A stretch of DNA of 36,025 bases from Planctomyces sp. SH-PL62 (GTDB lineage: Bacteria; Planctomycetota; Planctomycetia; Planctomycetales; Planctomycetaceae). Location: assembly GCA_945893075.1 (NCBI GenBank), contig CAMDDX010000032.1:1-36025 (forward strand), read 5' to 3'. Under the pieces are notes generated by a model. It was not told where the DNA came from and made no database searches. It was given only the letters and a program-made list of their open reading frames with translations. Positions 15,946-24,244 of this stretch are shown in pieces; the first letter of the stretch is position 1, and each line of letters opens with the position of its first letter. The translations under genes were made by a program, and so were the position numbers.

Positions 15946-16287
15946 TCAACCTGCGCTGCGATTCCAGGTCGAATCACTTTCCTCGCGAATCCAGCGATCG
16001 ACTTCCCGCTTGGAGAGCTTCCAAATCGCTTGCCAAAATCGGAGTTGCTCGATGTCGAGACCGCGTCCTCGGTGATGCCTGACCAGCGACTGCAACGCCG
16101 ACTCACCCGCCTGACGGCAGAGCCACAGCAAGCTCGGCCAATCGCCGCTTTCCAGAATTCGGTAGGCCACGAAGTCACCGTCCCGATCACCGTCGAGTTT
16201 CGAGAAGTGACAATCCCAAAAGAACGGCCGTAGCCGCTTCGGAAGTTTGCGTGGGAGCTTGACGATGTTGATCGCTTTGGAAGGCAC
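15946..16287 (-). CDS. DUF6922-domain protein, probable antitoxin partner
   Basis: About 113 residues. The core KLPKRLRPFFWDCHFSKLDGDRDGDFVAYRILESGDWPSLLWL matches DUF6922 as I remember it (a conserved Leu-Pro-x6-Phe-Trp-Asp opening and an RILExGD motif), and these proteins commonly precede AbiEii-like nucleotidyltransferases. I infer that it is the antitoxin or adaptor of the pair. I chose GTG 16287 because an AGG lies about 6 nt upstream; a TTG at 16299 also opens the frame. Role not experimentally established to my knowledge. Confidence 0.75.
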   Translation of the reverse strand: MPSKAINIVKLPRKLPKRLRPFFWDCHFSKLDGDRDGDFVAYRILESGDWPSLLWLCRQAGESALQSLVRHHRGRGLDIEQLRFWQAIWKLSKREVDRWIREESDSTWNRSAG

Positions 16288-16398
16288 AACACACCTCAAT
16301 CGACGTACAAGAATTCGTTGCTGCTCAACAACACCTGAGTGTGCTCACGACGGACGACAGTGTAAAACGGGCGAATCAACATCAGCCAGCCGAGAGCC

Positions 16399-16466
16399 GT
16401 AGCCAATCTCGCCAGAGATTGGGGACCACGAGTGTCGACACCCCAAGCTCTGGCGAGCTTGGCTAC
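16399..16466. repeat. REPIN-like palindrome with compensatory changes
   Basis: Arms of 26 nt (16399-16424 and 16441-16466) match at 24 positions around a 16-nt spacer. The left arm folds as CCAATCTC/GAGATTGG, the right as CCAAGCTC/GAGCTTGG. The two differences between the arms pair with each other inside each arm (T-A versus G-C). It separates the divergent DUF6922 and nadD genes. Confidence 0.96.
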
Positions 16467-16489
16467 CCGGCCTATGCCGCGAGCGATCC

Positions 16490-17116
16490 ATGACCAACGA
16501 CCAACGACGAACGCGACTAGGAATCTACGGCGGCTCGTTTGATCCCGTGCATCTCGGACACCTGCTGCTGGCCGAGACCTGCCGCGAAGCGTGCGAGCTG
16601 GACCGCGTGTTGTTCCTGCCGTGCGGGCAATCGCCTCACAAACCGCGCGGAGCGGTCGCGACCGGCCAGCAACGCGCGGAGATGTTGGCGTTCGCGGTTG
16701 CCGGCGATCCACGGTTCGGTGTCTGCCGCATTGAGCTCGAACGGAGCGGTCCGTCGTTCACAGTCGAGACCTTGCGGCAACTGCGTGTCGAGCAACCGGA
16801 CAGCGAGTTCTTCTTCCTGATGGGAGCCGACTCGCTGGCGGACTTGCCGCTGTGGCGCGAGCCGCAAGCGATTCTCGAACTCGCAACCATCGTGGCCGTG
16901 AATCGCGGTCATCGACCGCCGCCCGATTGGTCGTCTCTGGAAAGTCGCTTGGGACCAAGCGTCCGGGATCGCGTGCGGTTCGTCACGATGCCAGCCATCG
17001 ACCTCTCAGCCACGGAGATTCGCGAACGAATACGCTTGGGGCAAAGCGTACGCTTCCGAGTGCCTCGCGCGGTCGAGGAATACATCCGACACAACGGGCT
17101 GTATCAGCAGAGCTGA
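16490..17116 (+). CDS. nadD: Nicotinate-nucleotide adenylyltransferase
   Basis: A 208-residue NadD, which adenylates nicotinate mononucleotide to deamido-NAD with ATP in NAD synthesis, in the cytosol. The ATP-binding GGSFDPVHLGH is at 14-24, PCGQSPHKP follows the substrate loop, and SATEIRERIRLGQSV near the C-terminus is the conserved ISSTxIR-type motif. The length fits the family. It is unlinked here to rsfS, obgE or proA, its common neighbours elsewhere. A long inverted repeat is found on either side of the gene. Confidence 0.95.
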   Translation: MTNDQRRTRLGIYGGSFDPVHLGHLLLAETCREACELDRVLFLPCGQSPHKPRGAVATGQQRAEMLAFAVAGDPRFGVCRIELERSGPSFTVETLRQLRVEQPDSEFFFLMGADSLADLPLWREPQAILELATIVAVNRGHRPPPDWSSLESRLGPSVRDRVRFVTMPAIDLSATEIRERIRLGQSVRFRVPRAVEEYIRHNGLYQQS

Positions 17117-17150
17117 CGATTCGCGAAAAGTCGCCTCATCGCTGTGTTCT

Positions 17151-17209
17151 ATTCGCGCTCCATTTGATTCGCGCGGCAAGTTTCCGCGCGAATCAAATGG
17201 AGCGAGAAT
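17151..17209. repeat. Near-perfect inverted repeat between convergent nadD and typA
   Basis: Arms 17151-17176 and 17184-17209 (26 nt) match at 25 positions around a 7-nt loop. It lies between two converging stop codons and has the form of a large stem-loop that could end transcription from both sides, although no long T-tract follows. Confidence 0.96.
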
Positions 17210-17266
17210 GTCCCAGCACGCGAGTTGCTGGATACACCGGATTTGTAACGTGGTCCGCCGACTCGA

Positions 17267-19198
17267 TTACCGCAATCGCAAACGCTTCCGTTCGCTCTCA
17301 AGCAGAACCACCTTGCGCAGGCGAATCGTTTTCGGCGTGACTTCGACGTACTCATCGTCCTCGATGTATTCGAGGGCCATCTCCAGCGACATATCGCGGG
17401 GTGGTTTGAGGATGATGTTTTCGTCGCTGCCGGAAGCTCGCATGTTGCTCAGCTTCTTCTCGCGGATCGGGTTGACGACCATGTCGTTATCGCGCGAGTT
17501 CTCGCCGACGATCATGCCTTCGTAAACCTCGTCGCTCGGCTTGACGAACAGGTCGGTTCGCTCTTGCAGCTTGCCCATCGCGAAGGCGACCACTTTGCCG
17601 TTCTCTTGGCTGATCAGCACGCCGTTCGGGCGGTGCGGGACTTCGCCTTCACACGGCTTGAAGCAATCAAAGCGGTGATGGATGACCGCTTCACCCTTCG
17701 TTGCGTTGAGCAATCGCGTTCGCAAGCCGATCAGGCCGCGAGCGGGAATCGAGAACGTCAGATGGCTGATGCCATTCTCGCTGGCGACCAAGTCGAGGAG
17801 TTGGCCGCGGCGTGTGCAGGTCGGCTCCATCACGGCCCCGACGTACATGGAAGGGACGTCGATCGTCAGCGTCTCGAACGGTTCGTTCTTCTTGCCGTCG
17901 ATGGTCTTGATGATGACCTGCGGCTTGCCGACCGAAAGCTCGTAGCCTTCGCGGCGCATCGTTTCGATCAGCACCGAGAGATGCAGGATGCCTCGGCCAG
18001 AGACGAGGAATTTTTCTTTCGAGCCGGCCTCTTCCACACGCAGCGCGACGTTGTGTTCGAGTTCGCGGTCGAGCCGATCGCGAATGTGGCGGCTGGTGAG
18101 AAACTTGCCGCCGTCCTTACCGGCCAGCGGCGAGTCGTTGATCGTGAAGAGCATCGACAGCGTCGGCTCGTCGACTTCGATGCGCGGCAACGTTCGCAGA
18201 TTGAAGCGGTCGCAAACCGTGTCACCAATCTCCGGGTTGGGCAGTCCGATCAGAGCCACGATGTCGCCGGCTTCGGCTCCTTCAGTCTTCACGCGGCCGA
18301 GCTTGTCGAACAGGTTGACCTCAGTGATCTCACCGCTCAGGGCTTTGCCATCGGCCTTCATCACGGCGATCTTCTGGCCGGTCGTCACGCTGCCGCTGAC
18401 GATGCGGCCGATGGCGATGCGGCCGACGTACTCGGACCACTCCAGCGTCGTGACCATCATCTGCAACGGGCTGTCGGGATCAACGACGGGGCCGGGAACA
18501 AACTCCAGCACCTTGTCGAGCAACGCTTGCACGTCGTTCGTGCGGACCTTTGGATCGTCAGTCGCGTAGCCTTCGCGGCCGGATGCGAACACATACGGGA
18601 AGTCGAGGATGTCGTCGGTCGCTCCGAGTTCGACGAACAGATCAAAGACTTCGCTGAGCACTTCTTGCGGCCGAGCTTCCGAACGGTCGATCTTGTTGAC
18701 GACGACGATCGGCTTGAGCCCGCGCTCGAACGCCTTTTGGGTGACGAAGCGCGTTTGCGGCTTCGGTCCCTCGAAGGCATCGACCAGGATCAGCACGCCG
18801 TCGGCCATGTTGAGCACGCGCTCGACCTCACCGCCGAAGTCGGCGTGGCCGGGGGTGTCCATGATATTGATCTTCACGCCCTTGTAGTTCAGCGCGATGT
18901 TCTTCGCGAGAATCGTAATGCCGCGCTCGCGCTCCAGATCGTTCGAGTCGAGCATGCACGTTTCGCGCAGCTCGGAATCGCGGAACTGGCCGCTCTGCTT
19001 GAGCAGCGCATCGACGAGCGTGGTCTTGCCGTGATCGACGTGCGCAATGATCGCGATGTTGCGGATGTCGCTGCGGCGTTTCGGAGTTTCCGGTTCGGAA
19101 ACATGATCCGGTTTCGGCATGTGTGTGTGACCGTGTGGGGTCGTAGGCGTGTGCAAAGACACTTTGAGTGGGCGATCCAAGGTCGCTGCGACGGACAT
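17267..19198 (-). CDS. typA: Ribosome-associated GTPase TypA/BipA
   Basis: A 643-residue translational GTPase that binds the 70S ribosome and acts in stress adaptation and 50S assembly. G-motifs: AHVDHGKTT at about 52-60, [14 protein letters not shown], and NKIDR. EF-G-like domains III and V and the TypA-specific C-terminus ([21 protein letters not shown]) follow. At 643 residues it is about 30 longer than usual because of an N-terminal tail rich in Thr, Pro and His; Met27 (19120) could be the true start. No clear Shine-Dalgarno precedes either. Confidence 0.96.
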   Translation of the reverse strand: MSVAATLDRPLKVSLHTPTTPHGHTHMPKPDHVSEPETPKRRSDIRNIAIIAHVDHGKTTLVDALLKQSGQFRDSELRETCMLDSNDLERERGITILAKNIALNYKGVKINIMDTPGHADFGGEVERVLNMADGVLILVDAFEGPKPQTRFVTQKAFERGLKPIVVVNKIDRSEARPQEVLSEVFDLFVELGATDDILDFPYVFASGREGYATDDPKVRTNDVQALLDKVLEFVPGPVVDPDSPLQMMVTTLEWSEYVGRIAIGRIVSGSVTTGQKIAVMKADGKALSGEITEVNLFDKLGRVKTEGAEAGDIVALIGLPNPEIGDTVCDRFNLRTLPRIEVDEPTLSMLFTINDSPLAGKDGGKFLTSRHIRDRLDRELEHNVALRVEEAGSKEKFLVSGRGILHLSVLIETMRREGYELSVGKPQVIIKTIDGKKNEPFETLTIDVPSMYVGAVMEPTCTRRGQLLDLVASENGISHLTFSIPARGLIGLRTRLLNATKGEAVIHHRFDCFKPCEGEVPHRPNGVLISQENGKVVAFAMGKLQERTDLFVKPSDEVYEGMIVGENSRDNDMVVNPIREKKLSNMRASGSDENIILKPPRDMSLEMALEYIEDDEYVEVTPKTIRLRKVVLLESERKRLRLR

Positions 19199-19357
19199 AT
19201 CGAGATCAGTTCAGTCAGGAGAAAAGAAGCGGGTGGGCCAAAGCGAGGCAAGCTCGAAGGGGCGGGGACTATAGCGGTCGCTGGAGAGGGCCGAAAGCCG
19301 ATCTTCGACCGAAACTCGGTGAAAACCGCGTGAAATCCCGTCAAACTCGGAGGATTG

Positions 19358-19675
19358 TCACGGTTGCACGACGTTCGCGGTCTTGGCATCCAGTCTCGCT
19401 TCGGGCCGAGATGGCTCGAAGACGCCGCGCGGACGGATCGTCATGGAATCTTTTTCGAGCGCTTGTCGCGGCATCGTTCGCTGGAGTCGCCCACCAGCCG
19501 GACGATGATCCGTCGTCGGTCCTTGTGAGTCATCCGGGAACGGATCGTGATAGTTCCACAACGCTTTGTCTTGCTCACTGGTGCGCGGCAATAAGTCCGG
19601 GACGCGAGTATGCAATGGATTGCAACCACTCAACCCGGCCAGACACGCGACAGTGAATAGACAACAGCGGAACAA
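19358..19675 (-). CDS. Small predicted lipoprotein
   Basis: About 105 residues with a lipoprotein signal: FRCCLFTVACLAGLSGC, lipobox LSGC. The mature part begins NPLHTRVPDLLPRTSEQDKALWNYHDPFPDD, a pattern I remember from a planctomycete-specific family of membrane or secreted proteins of unknown function. I chose TTG 19675 because GGAAGG lies 7 nt upstream; another TTG at 19681 is possible. It precedes typA by about 160 nt on the same strand and could be co-transcribed. Confidence 0.6.
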   Translation of the reverse strand: MFRCCLFTVACLAGLSGCNPLHTRVPDLLPRTSEQDKALWNYHDPFPDDSQGPTTDHRPAGGRLQRTMPRQALEKDSMTIRPRGVFEPSRPEARLDAKTANVVQP

Positions 19676-20203
19676 GATCAAACCTTCCGAAATCTCATTG
19701 GGCACATTGAATGATGTGACTCGAACAAGCGGCTCGGAAGTTAGTCTCAAACACGAAATCGCGAATAGACAGATTTGATTTCGGAGTCCCCCTGGAGTGC
19801 TGCGGCTCGACGCAGCCCTCCATTCAATTGGAATAAAGACGTTGAATGTGAAGGAAACGTCCGATGCTCAGCCGAGATTTCGTGGCGACGGTTTTTGAAA
19901 CTTTGAGTATCGATATTTCAAATGATGGAGGGCGGTGTCGAGCCACCGCACTCCAGGGAAACCGCTGATTTCTCGACGTGTCGGCTATCGCGATCAAAAT
20001 CTTGAAAGCCGTCTTGACCCTTTCGAGAGGCTTGCCATACACACCCGCCCCCACGCAACTGGCCGCTTTGAAAACGACTCTACGAAATCAGTTCGCGTGT
20101 CACTTCTCGATGCCTCTCTGACACAGTTCCGTGTCCTTCCGACAAGCCGTTCGTCCGAGCGAATTTTTTCCTCGCCCCACTTCGCCCTCAACAGGATGGT
20201 GCC
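19676..20203. other. Intergenic region between divergent genes, about 530 nt
   Basis: Holds the family C inverted repeat (19790-19958). The rest (19959-20203) should contain the promoter of the YTV-like gene; AGGA lies 8 nt before its ATG. I recognise no clear -35/-10 pair and no small gene. Confidence 0.5.
19790..19958. repeat. Inverted pair of hairpins, family C, 99-nt spacer
   Basis: Arms of 35 nt, 19790-19824 and 19924-19958. Left hairpin GCTGCG/CGCAGC; right, on the other strand, GCGGTG/CACCGC; both around GCTCGA. Same family as 13353-13534. The spacer sequences of the two copies are not obviously related. Confidence 0.95.
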
Positions 20204-21391
20204 ATGATTGGGAAGCCTTCTCGTTTTGCTCCCGCGCTGGGAGCGTTGTTGTGCTTAGCGTCCGCTACTCCGGTCTCCGCGCAATGGGCACCCTTCGGTG
20301 GCCTGTTTCGTCCGTATCCGTGCGGACCAAGTTGCGGCCCGGTTTGCCAGCCAGCCGCTTGGGCTCCGGCAGGTGGATGCAGCAGCGGTGCTTGCGGAGT
20401 CCAGCCGATTGCCTACAGCAATTCGTGTGGATGTGCTCTGGCGATGGTGGCTCAGCCCGTGACCGAGACGGTCATGCGACAAGTCCCGGTTGTCGAATAC
20501 CGCCAAGTGCGACAAACAGTTCGCAAGCCGGTCATGCAGACCAGCTATGTCGATCAACCCGTCACCGAGTATCGGCAGGTCGTCGATCAAAAGACGGTCA
20601 ACGTGCCGACCTGCTCGTACCAAGACGTCACCGAGTGCCAGACGGTCCAACGCAACTGCGGTCAATGGGTCACGAAGTGGCACGTCAACCAGAAGATCGA
20701 TGCGTGCCAGTATGACAACCGTCCGGGTTTCATCGCCGAGATGAATCGCATCGGCTTCGCGACCCGTCAAGCTTTCACTCCATCGCAGTTCGCGACCCGT
20801 GAGTACGTCAATCAAACGGTCGCTCAACAAATTCCGGTGACTCGCCGAGTCGCCATCCAAGGGACGAAGCAAGTCACGTACAACGTCCCTCGCACGATCG
20901 CGGTTCAGACGACCCGCAAGGTCGCGGTCAACACGATGAATTACATCAACGAAGACGTGTTGGTGATGCAACCCGTCACGGTGGTGAAGCAGGTTCCGAC
21001 CACTCAGACGACCTACCGCTTCGTTCCAGCCGGTAGTGCGCTGGCGTTCGGGCCGGCCAGTACCGACACCGCTCTGCGTCCGACTCCGGAAACCGACCTG
21101 CCGAGAACGCGATCGGCAACTCGCGATACCGAAAAGACTCGCTCGACCGATTCGAATTCGGGTGAGACGCCGGTGAAGAAGTCCTCCTACGATCGCCGCA
21201 GTTCCGCGAACGAAGAGTTCGACGACAGCCCGCAGGCGACTCGTGAACCGGCCGCGACTCCAGCCGTTCGATTTGTCGCCGCCAAGATGCCGGACTCAGC
21301 CCGCGTCACTGGTTGGCATCCGACACGGACTGCCTCCGCTGAAAAGACGACTCCGCGTTCCATCATCACCATCGCGGAAAACGCTCGCTAA
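20204..21391 (+). CDS. Secreted Cys-rich protein, YTV-like cell-envelope candidate
   Basis: A 395-residue exported protein: signal peptide up to ATPVSA-QW (about residue 26), then a Cys/Pro/Gly-rich segment (CGPSCGPVCQPAAW to SNSCGC, residues about 40-80). The middle is a run of degenerate repeats rich in Tyr, Gln, Thr and Val (VPVVEYRQVRQTVRKPV, PVTEYRQVVDQKTVNVP, TYNVPRTIAVQTTRKVAV), like the YTV-domain proteins described from the cell wall of Rhodopirellula baltica. The tail is charged and low-complexity. I infer a cell-wall or surface role, through repeats and disulfides. It is not a textbook YTV protein. AGGA precedes the ATG. Confidence 0.75.
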   Translation: MIGKPSRFAPALGALLCLASATPVSAQWAPFGGLFRPYPCGPSCGPVCQPAAWAPAGGCSSGACGVQPIAYSNSCGCALAMVAQPVTETVMRQVPVVEYRQVRQTVRKPVMQTSYVDQPVTEYRQVVDQKTVNVPTCSYQDVTECQTVQRNCGQWVTKWHVNQKIDACQYDNRPGFIAEMNRIGFATRQAFTPSQFATREYVNQTVAQQIPVTRRVAIQGTKQVTYNVPRTIAVQTTRKVAVNTMNYINEDVLVMQPVTVVKQVPTTQTTYRFVPAGSALAFGPASTDTALRPTPETDLPRTRSATRDTEKTRSTDSNSGETPVKKSSYDRRSSANEEFDDSPQATREPAATPAVRFVAAKMPDSARVTGWHPTRTASAEKTTPRSIITIAENAR

Positions 21392-21401
21392 TGAAACATC
21401 G

Positions 21402-21480
21402 GTCGGACCTTCGTGTCCGATCGAACGAGCCGGACAAGGATGTCCGTCTCATGGAAGGCGATGGACAAGGACGTCCGTCG
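21402..21480 (+). repeat. Cluster of three GGAC/GTCC hairpins
   Basis: TCGGAC/GTCCGA at 21403-21420, CGGAC/GTCCG at 21431-21446 and GGAC/GTCC at 21463-21476 follow the stop codon of the YTV-like gene by about 12 nt. The loops are similar to each other or to their reverse complement (CTTCGT, AAGGAT, AAGGAC). A tandem hairpin array unlike the long inverted repeats elsewhere. Confidence 0.7.
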
Positions 21481-21682
21481 CCGGTCTTTCTCAAAAGTTT
21501 TGGTGCTCTCTCCAACCTCCTGTTATCGAACTCGCTGAACTCTCTCTCCTCAGCCTCGATGACAACCAACGACAAGGTCACGTCTCTCCTCTCCCTCCTC
21601 CCTCCGGTTCCTCAGAATCTCTCTTTCTCCCTCGCGGTGTTCGGCATCAGCCCGGTCACCCAAAAGAATCCCTCCCCCCACG

Positions 21683-21719
21683 AACCCGGCTTCTCTCCAG
21701 AGGCCGGGTTTTCCTTTTT
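21683..21719 (+). terminator. Rho-independent terminator
   Basis: AACCCGGC (21683-21690) pairs with GCCGGGTT (21703-21710), followed by TTCCTTTTT. It would end transcripts from the YTV-like gene, about 290 nt beyond its stop, so that gene has a long 3' end carrying the GGAC hairpins. Confidence 0.8.
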
Positions 21720-21772
21720 ATGGGCGGCAGATTGCGGAATTTCAAATTGCTGACACGAACGGGATCCAGGGA

Positions 21773-21862
21773 CTTCGCACACGGATGCGAGAGGCGCACA
21801 CGGATGGAGGCGGGGCGACTGACTCCTTGATCCGTGTGCGCCTCTCGCATCCGTGTGCGAAG
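21773..21862. repeat. Perfect inverted repeat, 33-bp arms
   Basis: Arms 21773-21805 and 21830-21862 are exact reverse complements around a 24-nt spacer. Within each arm the word CGCACACGGAT occurs twice as a direct repeat. It lies between the terminator and the glmS promoter. Confidence 0.97.
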
Positions 21863-21922
21863 CCGCAGCGCAACACATTCCAATCCGCAATCCCAATCAC
21901 GTACTGCCGTATGCGAATCGTG

Positions 21923-21950
21923 TTGACCCATTCGGCCAAATTCTTATACG
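21923..21950 (+). promoter_or_regulatory. Predicted sigma-70-type promoter of glmS
   Basis: TTGACC at 21923-21928 and TATACG at 21945-21950, separated by 16 nt, in a locally A/T-richer stretch. It would give a leader of about 145 nt to the glmS ATG. Planctomycete promoters are poorly defined, so this is a match to the general bacterial consensus only. Confidence 0.45.
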
Positions 21951-22102
21951 GTCCCGCCGCTAGTTTTTCTGACTGGCATCGCTTCTCTCCTGCCGGATTT
22001 CTCTCGGCACTCTTCGCCAATCATTTCCCTCCTCAGCGACCGAACGACATTGGTTGTTTGGTTGTCCGAATCCCTTCTCCCGCGTGACGGAGCACGATCA
22101 CC

Positions 22103-23965
22103 ATGTGTGGCATTGTTGGTTATGTCGGCTTTCGACCCGCGGCGGACATCCTGTTGGAGGGACTGCGACGTTTGGAATATCGCGGCTACGACAGCGCGGG
22201 GATTGCGGTGATTGATGGGGGCGAGATTTCTATTCGGAAGAAAGCCGGCCGCGTGCAGGAATTGGCTCGGCTGTTGGAAAAGCATCCGGTCAACGGCTCG
22301 CTGGGTATCGGGCACACGCGCTGGGCGACGCACGGACAACCTAGCGACGTCAATTCGCATCCGCATGTGGGGGGCAACGGCGAAGTGGTCGTCGTTCACA
22401 ACGGCGTGATCGAAAACTATTCGACCTTGAAATCGCATTTGCAGACGCTCGGCTATGTCTTTCGCAGCAGTACCGACACCGAAGTCGCCGCGCACTTGAT
22501 CGCTCACGAGTTCAGCGAACTCATCAAGATGGGCGAAGATCCGGAATCACCCAACACCGCGGTTCAGGCGGTCGAGGCGGCGATCAAGCAGTTCAAAGGG
22601 ACTTACGGTCTCGGCGTTTTGTTTCGCGACATCCCGGATTTCCTGGTCGCCGCGCGGTTGGGCAGCCCGCTGGTGATCGGCATGGGGCAGGGTGAATACT
22701 TTCTCGCCAGCGATGCTGGGCCGCTCGCCGGACATACGCAGGAAGTGGTCTACCTCTCCGATCACGAGCTTGTCGTGCTCACGCCGCAAGGGATGCAACT
22801 GCATCATCGCGACACCGGCAAACACGCTCCCGACGTGCAGGTACTGGAACAGGCTGAGGCCGGATCGGGTTTGAACGGCTTCGAGCACTTCATGCTCAAG
22901 GAAATTTTCGAGCAGCCGGAAACGATCGAGAACGCCATGCGCGGGCGCTTGGACGAAGACGAAGCGACCGCGAAGTTCGGCGGCTTGAATCTGACGCCTC
23001 AGCAACTGCGGCGCATCGATCGGATCGTGCTGACCGGTTGCGGCACCAGTTGGCATGCGGGACTCGTCGGCGAGTACCTCATCGAAGAGTTCGCGCGCAT
23101 CCCGACCGAAGTTGAGTACGCCAGCGAGCTGCGATATCGCAACCCGCCGCTCTCGACCAGCACGATGGTCTTCGCGATCACGCAAAGCGGCGAGACCGCC
23201 GACACGCTGGCCGCGATGCGCGAATGCAAACGCAAAGGGCATCCGACGCTGGCGATCTGCAACGTCGTCGGTTCGACGATTGCGCGCGAGGCGGACGGCG
23301 GGATCTTTCTGCACGCCGGGCCGGAAGTCGGCGTTGCTTCGACGAAGGCGTTTACGTCTCAAGTCACCGTGCTGACGTTGCTGGCCTTGTACCTGGGCCG
23401 GTTGCGGAACATGTCGTATCCCGCCGGGCAGCGCATCATCTCGCACCTGCAAGCGATGCCCGACGCCATTCGCAAGACGCTGGAATGCCATGAGCAGATC
23501 AAAGACATCGCGCAGCGGTATTGCGACTATGACAACTTCCTGTATCTCGGCCGGCTCTACAATTTCCCGGTCGCGCTGGAAGGAGCACTCAAGCTGAAAG
23601 AGATCAGCTACATCCACGCCGAAGGCTATCCGGCCGCCGAGATGAAGCACGGCCCGATCGCTCTGGTCGATGAGCGAACGCCGAGCGTCTTTATCGCTCC
23701 GCGCGGCCACATCTATCCGAAGGTGATGAGCAATCTGGAAGAGATCAAAGCTCGCAAAGGCCCGGTCATCGCGCTGGCCTGCGAAGGGGACGCGAAGCTC
23801 GATCAGTTGGCTGACGACGTAATTTACGTGCCGTTCGTCGAGGAGTATTTGCAGCCGCTGGTCTGCTCGATTCCGTTGCAGCTTTTGTCGTATGAGATCG
23901 CCTTACTGCGCGGCTGCAACGTGGATCGGCCGAGGAATCTGGCCAAGAGCGTGACCGTCGAGTGA
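22103..23965 (+). CDS. glmS: Glutamine-fructose-6-phosphate aminotransferase
   Basis: A 620-residue GlmS that makes glucosamine-6-phosphate from fructose-6-phosphate and glutamine, the first step to UDP-GlcNAc. The N-terminal glutaminase begins MCGIVGYVG, with Cys2 as nucleophile after Met removal, and contains GHTRWATHG and NGVIENY. Two SIS isomerase domains follow (GCGTSWHAG, TQSGETADTL, EVGVASTKAFTSQ, EGALKLKEISYIHAEGYPAAEMKHGPIAL) and the chain ends in the conserved PRNLAKSVTVE. This gene suggests that the organism makes amino-sugar cell-envelope precursors. It stands as a single transcription unit, as far as visible. Confidence 0.97.
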   Translation: MCGIVGYVGFRPAADILLEGLRRLEYRGYDSAGIAVIDGGEISIRKKAGRVQELARLLEKHPVNGSLGIGHTRWATHGQPSDVNSHPHVGGNGEVVVVHNGVIENYSTLKSHLQTLGYVFRSSTDTEVAAHLIAHEFSELIKMGEDPESPNTAVQAVEAAIKQFKGTYGLGVLFRDIPDFLVAARLGSPLVIGMGQGEYFLASDAGPLAGHTQEVVYLSDHELVVLTPQGMQLHHRDTGKHAPDVQVLEQAEAGSGLNGFEHFMLKEIFEQPETIENAMRGRLDEDEATAKFGGLNLTPQQLRRIDRIVLTGCGTSWHAGLVGEYLIEEFARIPTEVEYASELRYRNPPLSTSTMVFAITQSGETADTLAAMRECKRKGHPTLAICNVVGSTIAREADGGIFLHAGPEVGVASTKAFTSQVTVLTLLALYLGRLRNMSYPAGQRIISHLQAMPDAIRKTLECHEQIKDIAQRYCDYDNFLYLGRLYNFPVALEGALKLKEISYIHAEGYPAAEMKHGPIALVDERTPSVFIAPRGHIYPKVMSNLEEIKARKGPVIALACEGDAKLDQLADDVIYVPFVEEYLQPLVCSIPLQLLSYEIALLRGCNVDRPRNLAKSVTVE

Positions 23966-23992
23966 TCCCTGAGCGACGCTGTCCCAGGGCGA

Positions 23993-24006
23993 TCCGCCGC
24001 GGCGGA
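23993..24006. repeat. Short GC palindrome after glmS
   Basis: TCCGCCGCGGCGGA is a perfect 14-nt palindrome 28 nt after the glmS stop. CCTG/CAGG around 23967-23989 could pair as well. No T-tract follows, so terminator function is uncertain. Confidence 0.45.
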
Positions 24007-24124
24007 CGGCTGAATCGGATTTGTCGGCACAAGTCGGCGGACTGTTGTCCGATCCCGCCACTCACCGCTTGTTTTTCGCGGTCGCTCCGGCGGATGATGT
24101 CGCGGCTGCGCAACTGATGAGCGA

Positions 24125-24224
24125 GGGGTCGGGTGTTCGGTTTTTCGGAATTGGCGGGCACCAAGCTTGGTTTGCAAATGAAACGTCGTCCCCGCCAATT
24201 CCGAAAAACCGAACACCCGACCCC
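24125..24224. repeat. 100-bp inverted-repeat element, family B
   Basis: Arms 24125-24158 and 24191-24224 are exact 34-nt reverse complements, identical to the arms at 11541-11638. The 32-nt spacer resembles the reverse complement of the spacer there (shared TTGCAAAC-AAGCTT), so the element is inverted relative to that copy. It ends 20 nt before the PilM-like ATG. Confidence 0.98.
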
Positions 24225-24244
24225 GTTCTAGGACGGAATAAATT

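Larger units (their letters stand above)
21392..22102. other. 710-nt gap between the YTV-like gene and glmS
   Basis: Holds a cluster of three GGAC hairpins, a Rho-independent terminator, a perfect 33-bp-arm inverted repeat and a predicted promoter for glmS with a 150-nt leader. Between 21484 and 21682 I see nothing except a T/C-rich stretch. No glmS ribozyme was recognised. Confidence 0.6.

Noticed and set aside
17564-19333. 589-codon open frame on the plus strand opposite typA
   Set aside because: It is the antisense shadow of typA, rich in Arg, Gln, His and Asp without any domain; typA is certain.
21391-21753. 120-codon frame after the YTV-like gene
   Set aside because: It runs through the GGAC hairpins and the terminator, and its Ser/Leu/Pro-rich product has no family.
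21951-22102. glmS ribozyme in the glmS leader
   Set aside because: I could not find the conserved ribozyme core in this leader, and such ribozymes are known mainly from Firmicutes.
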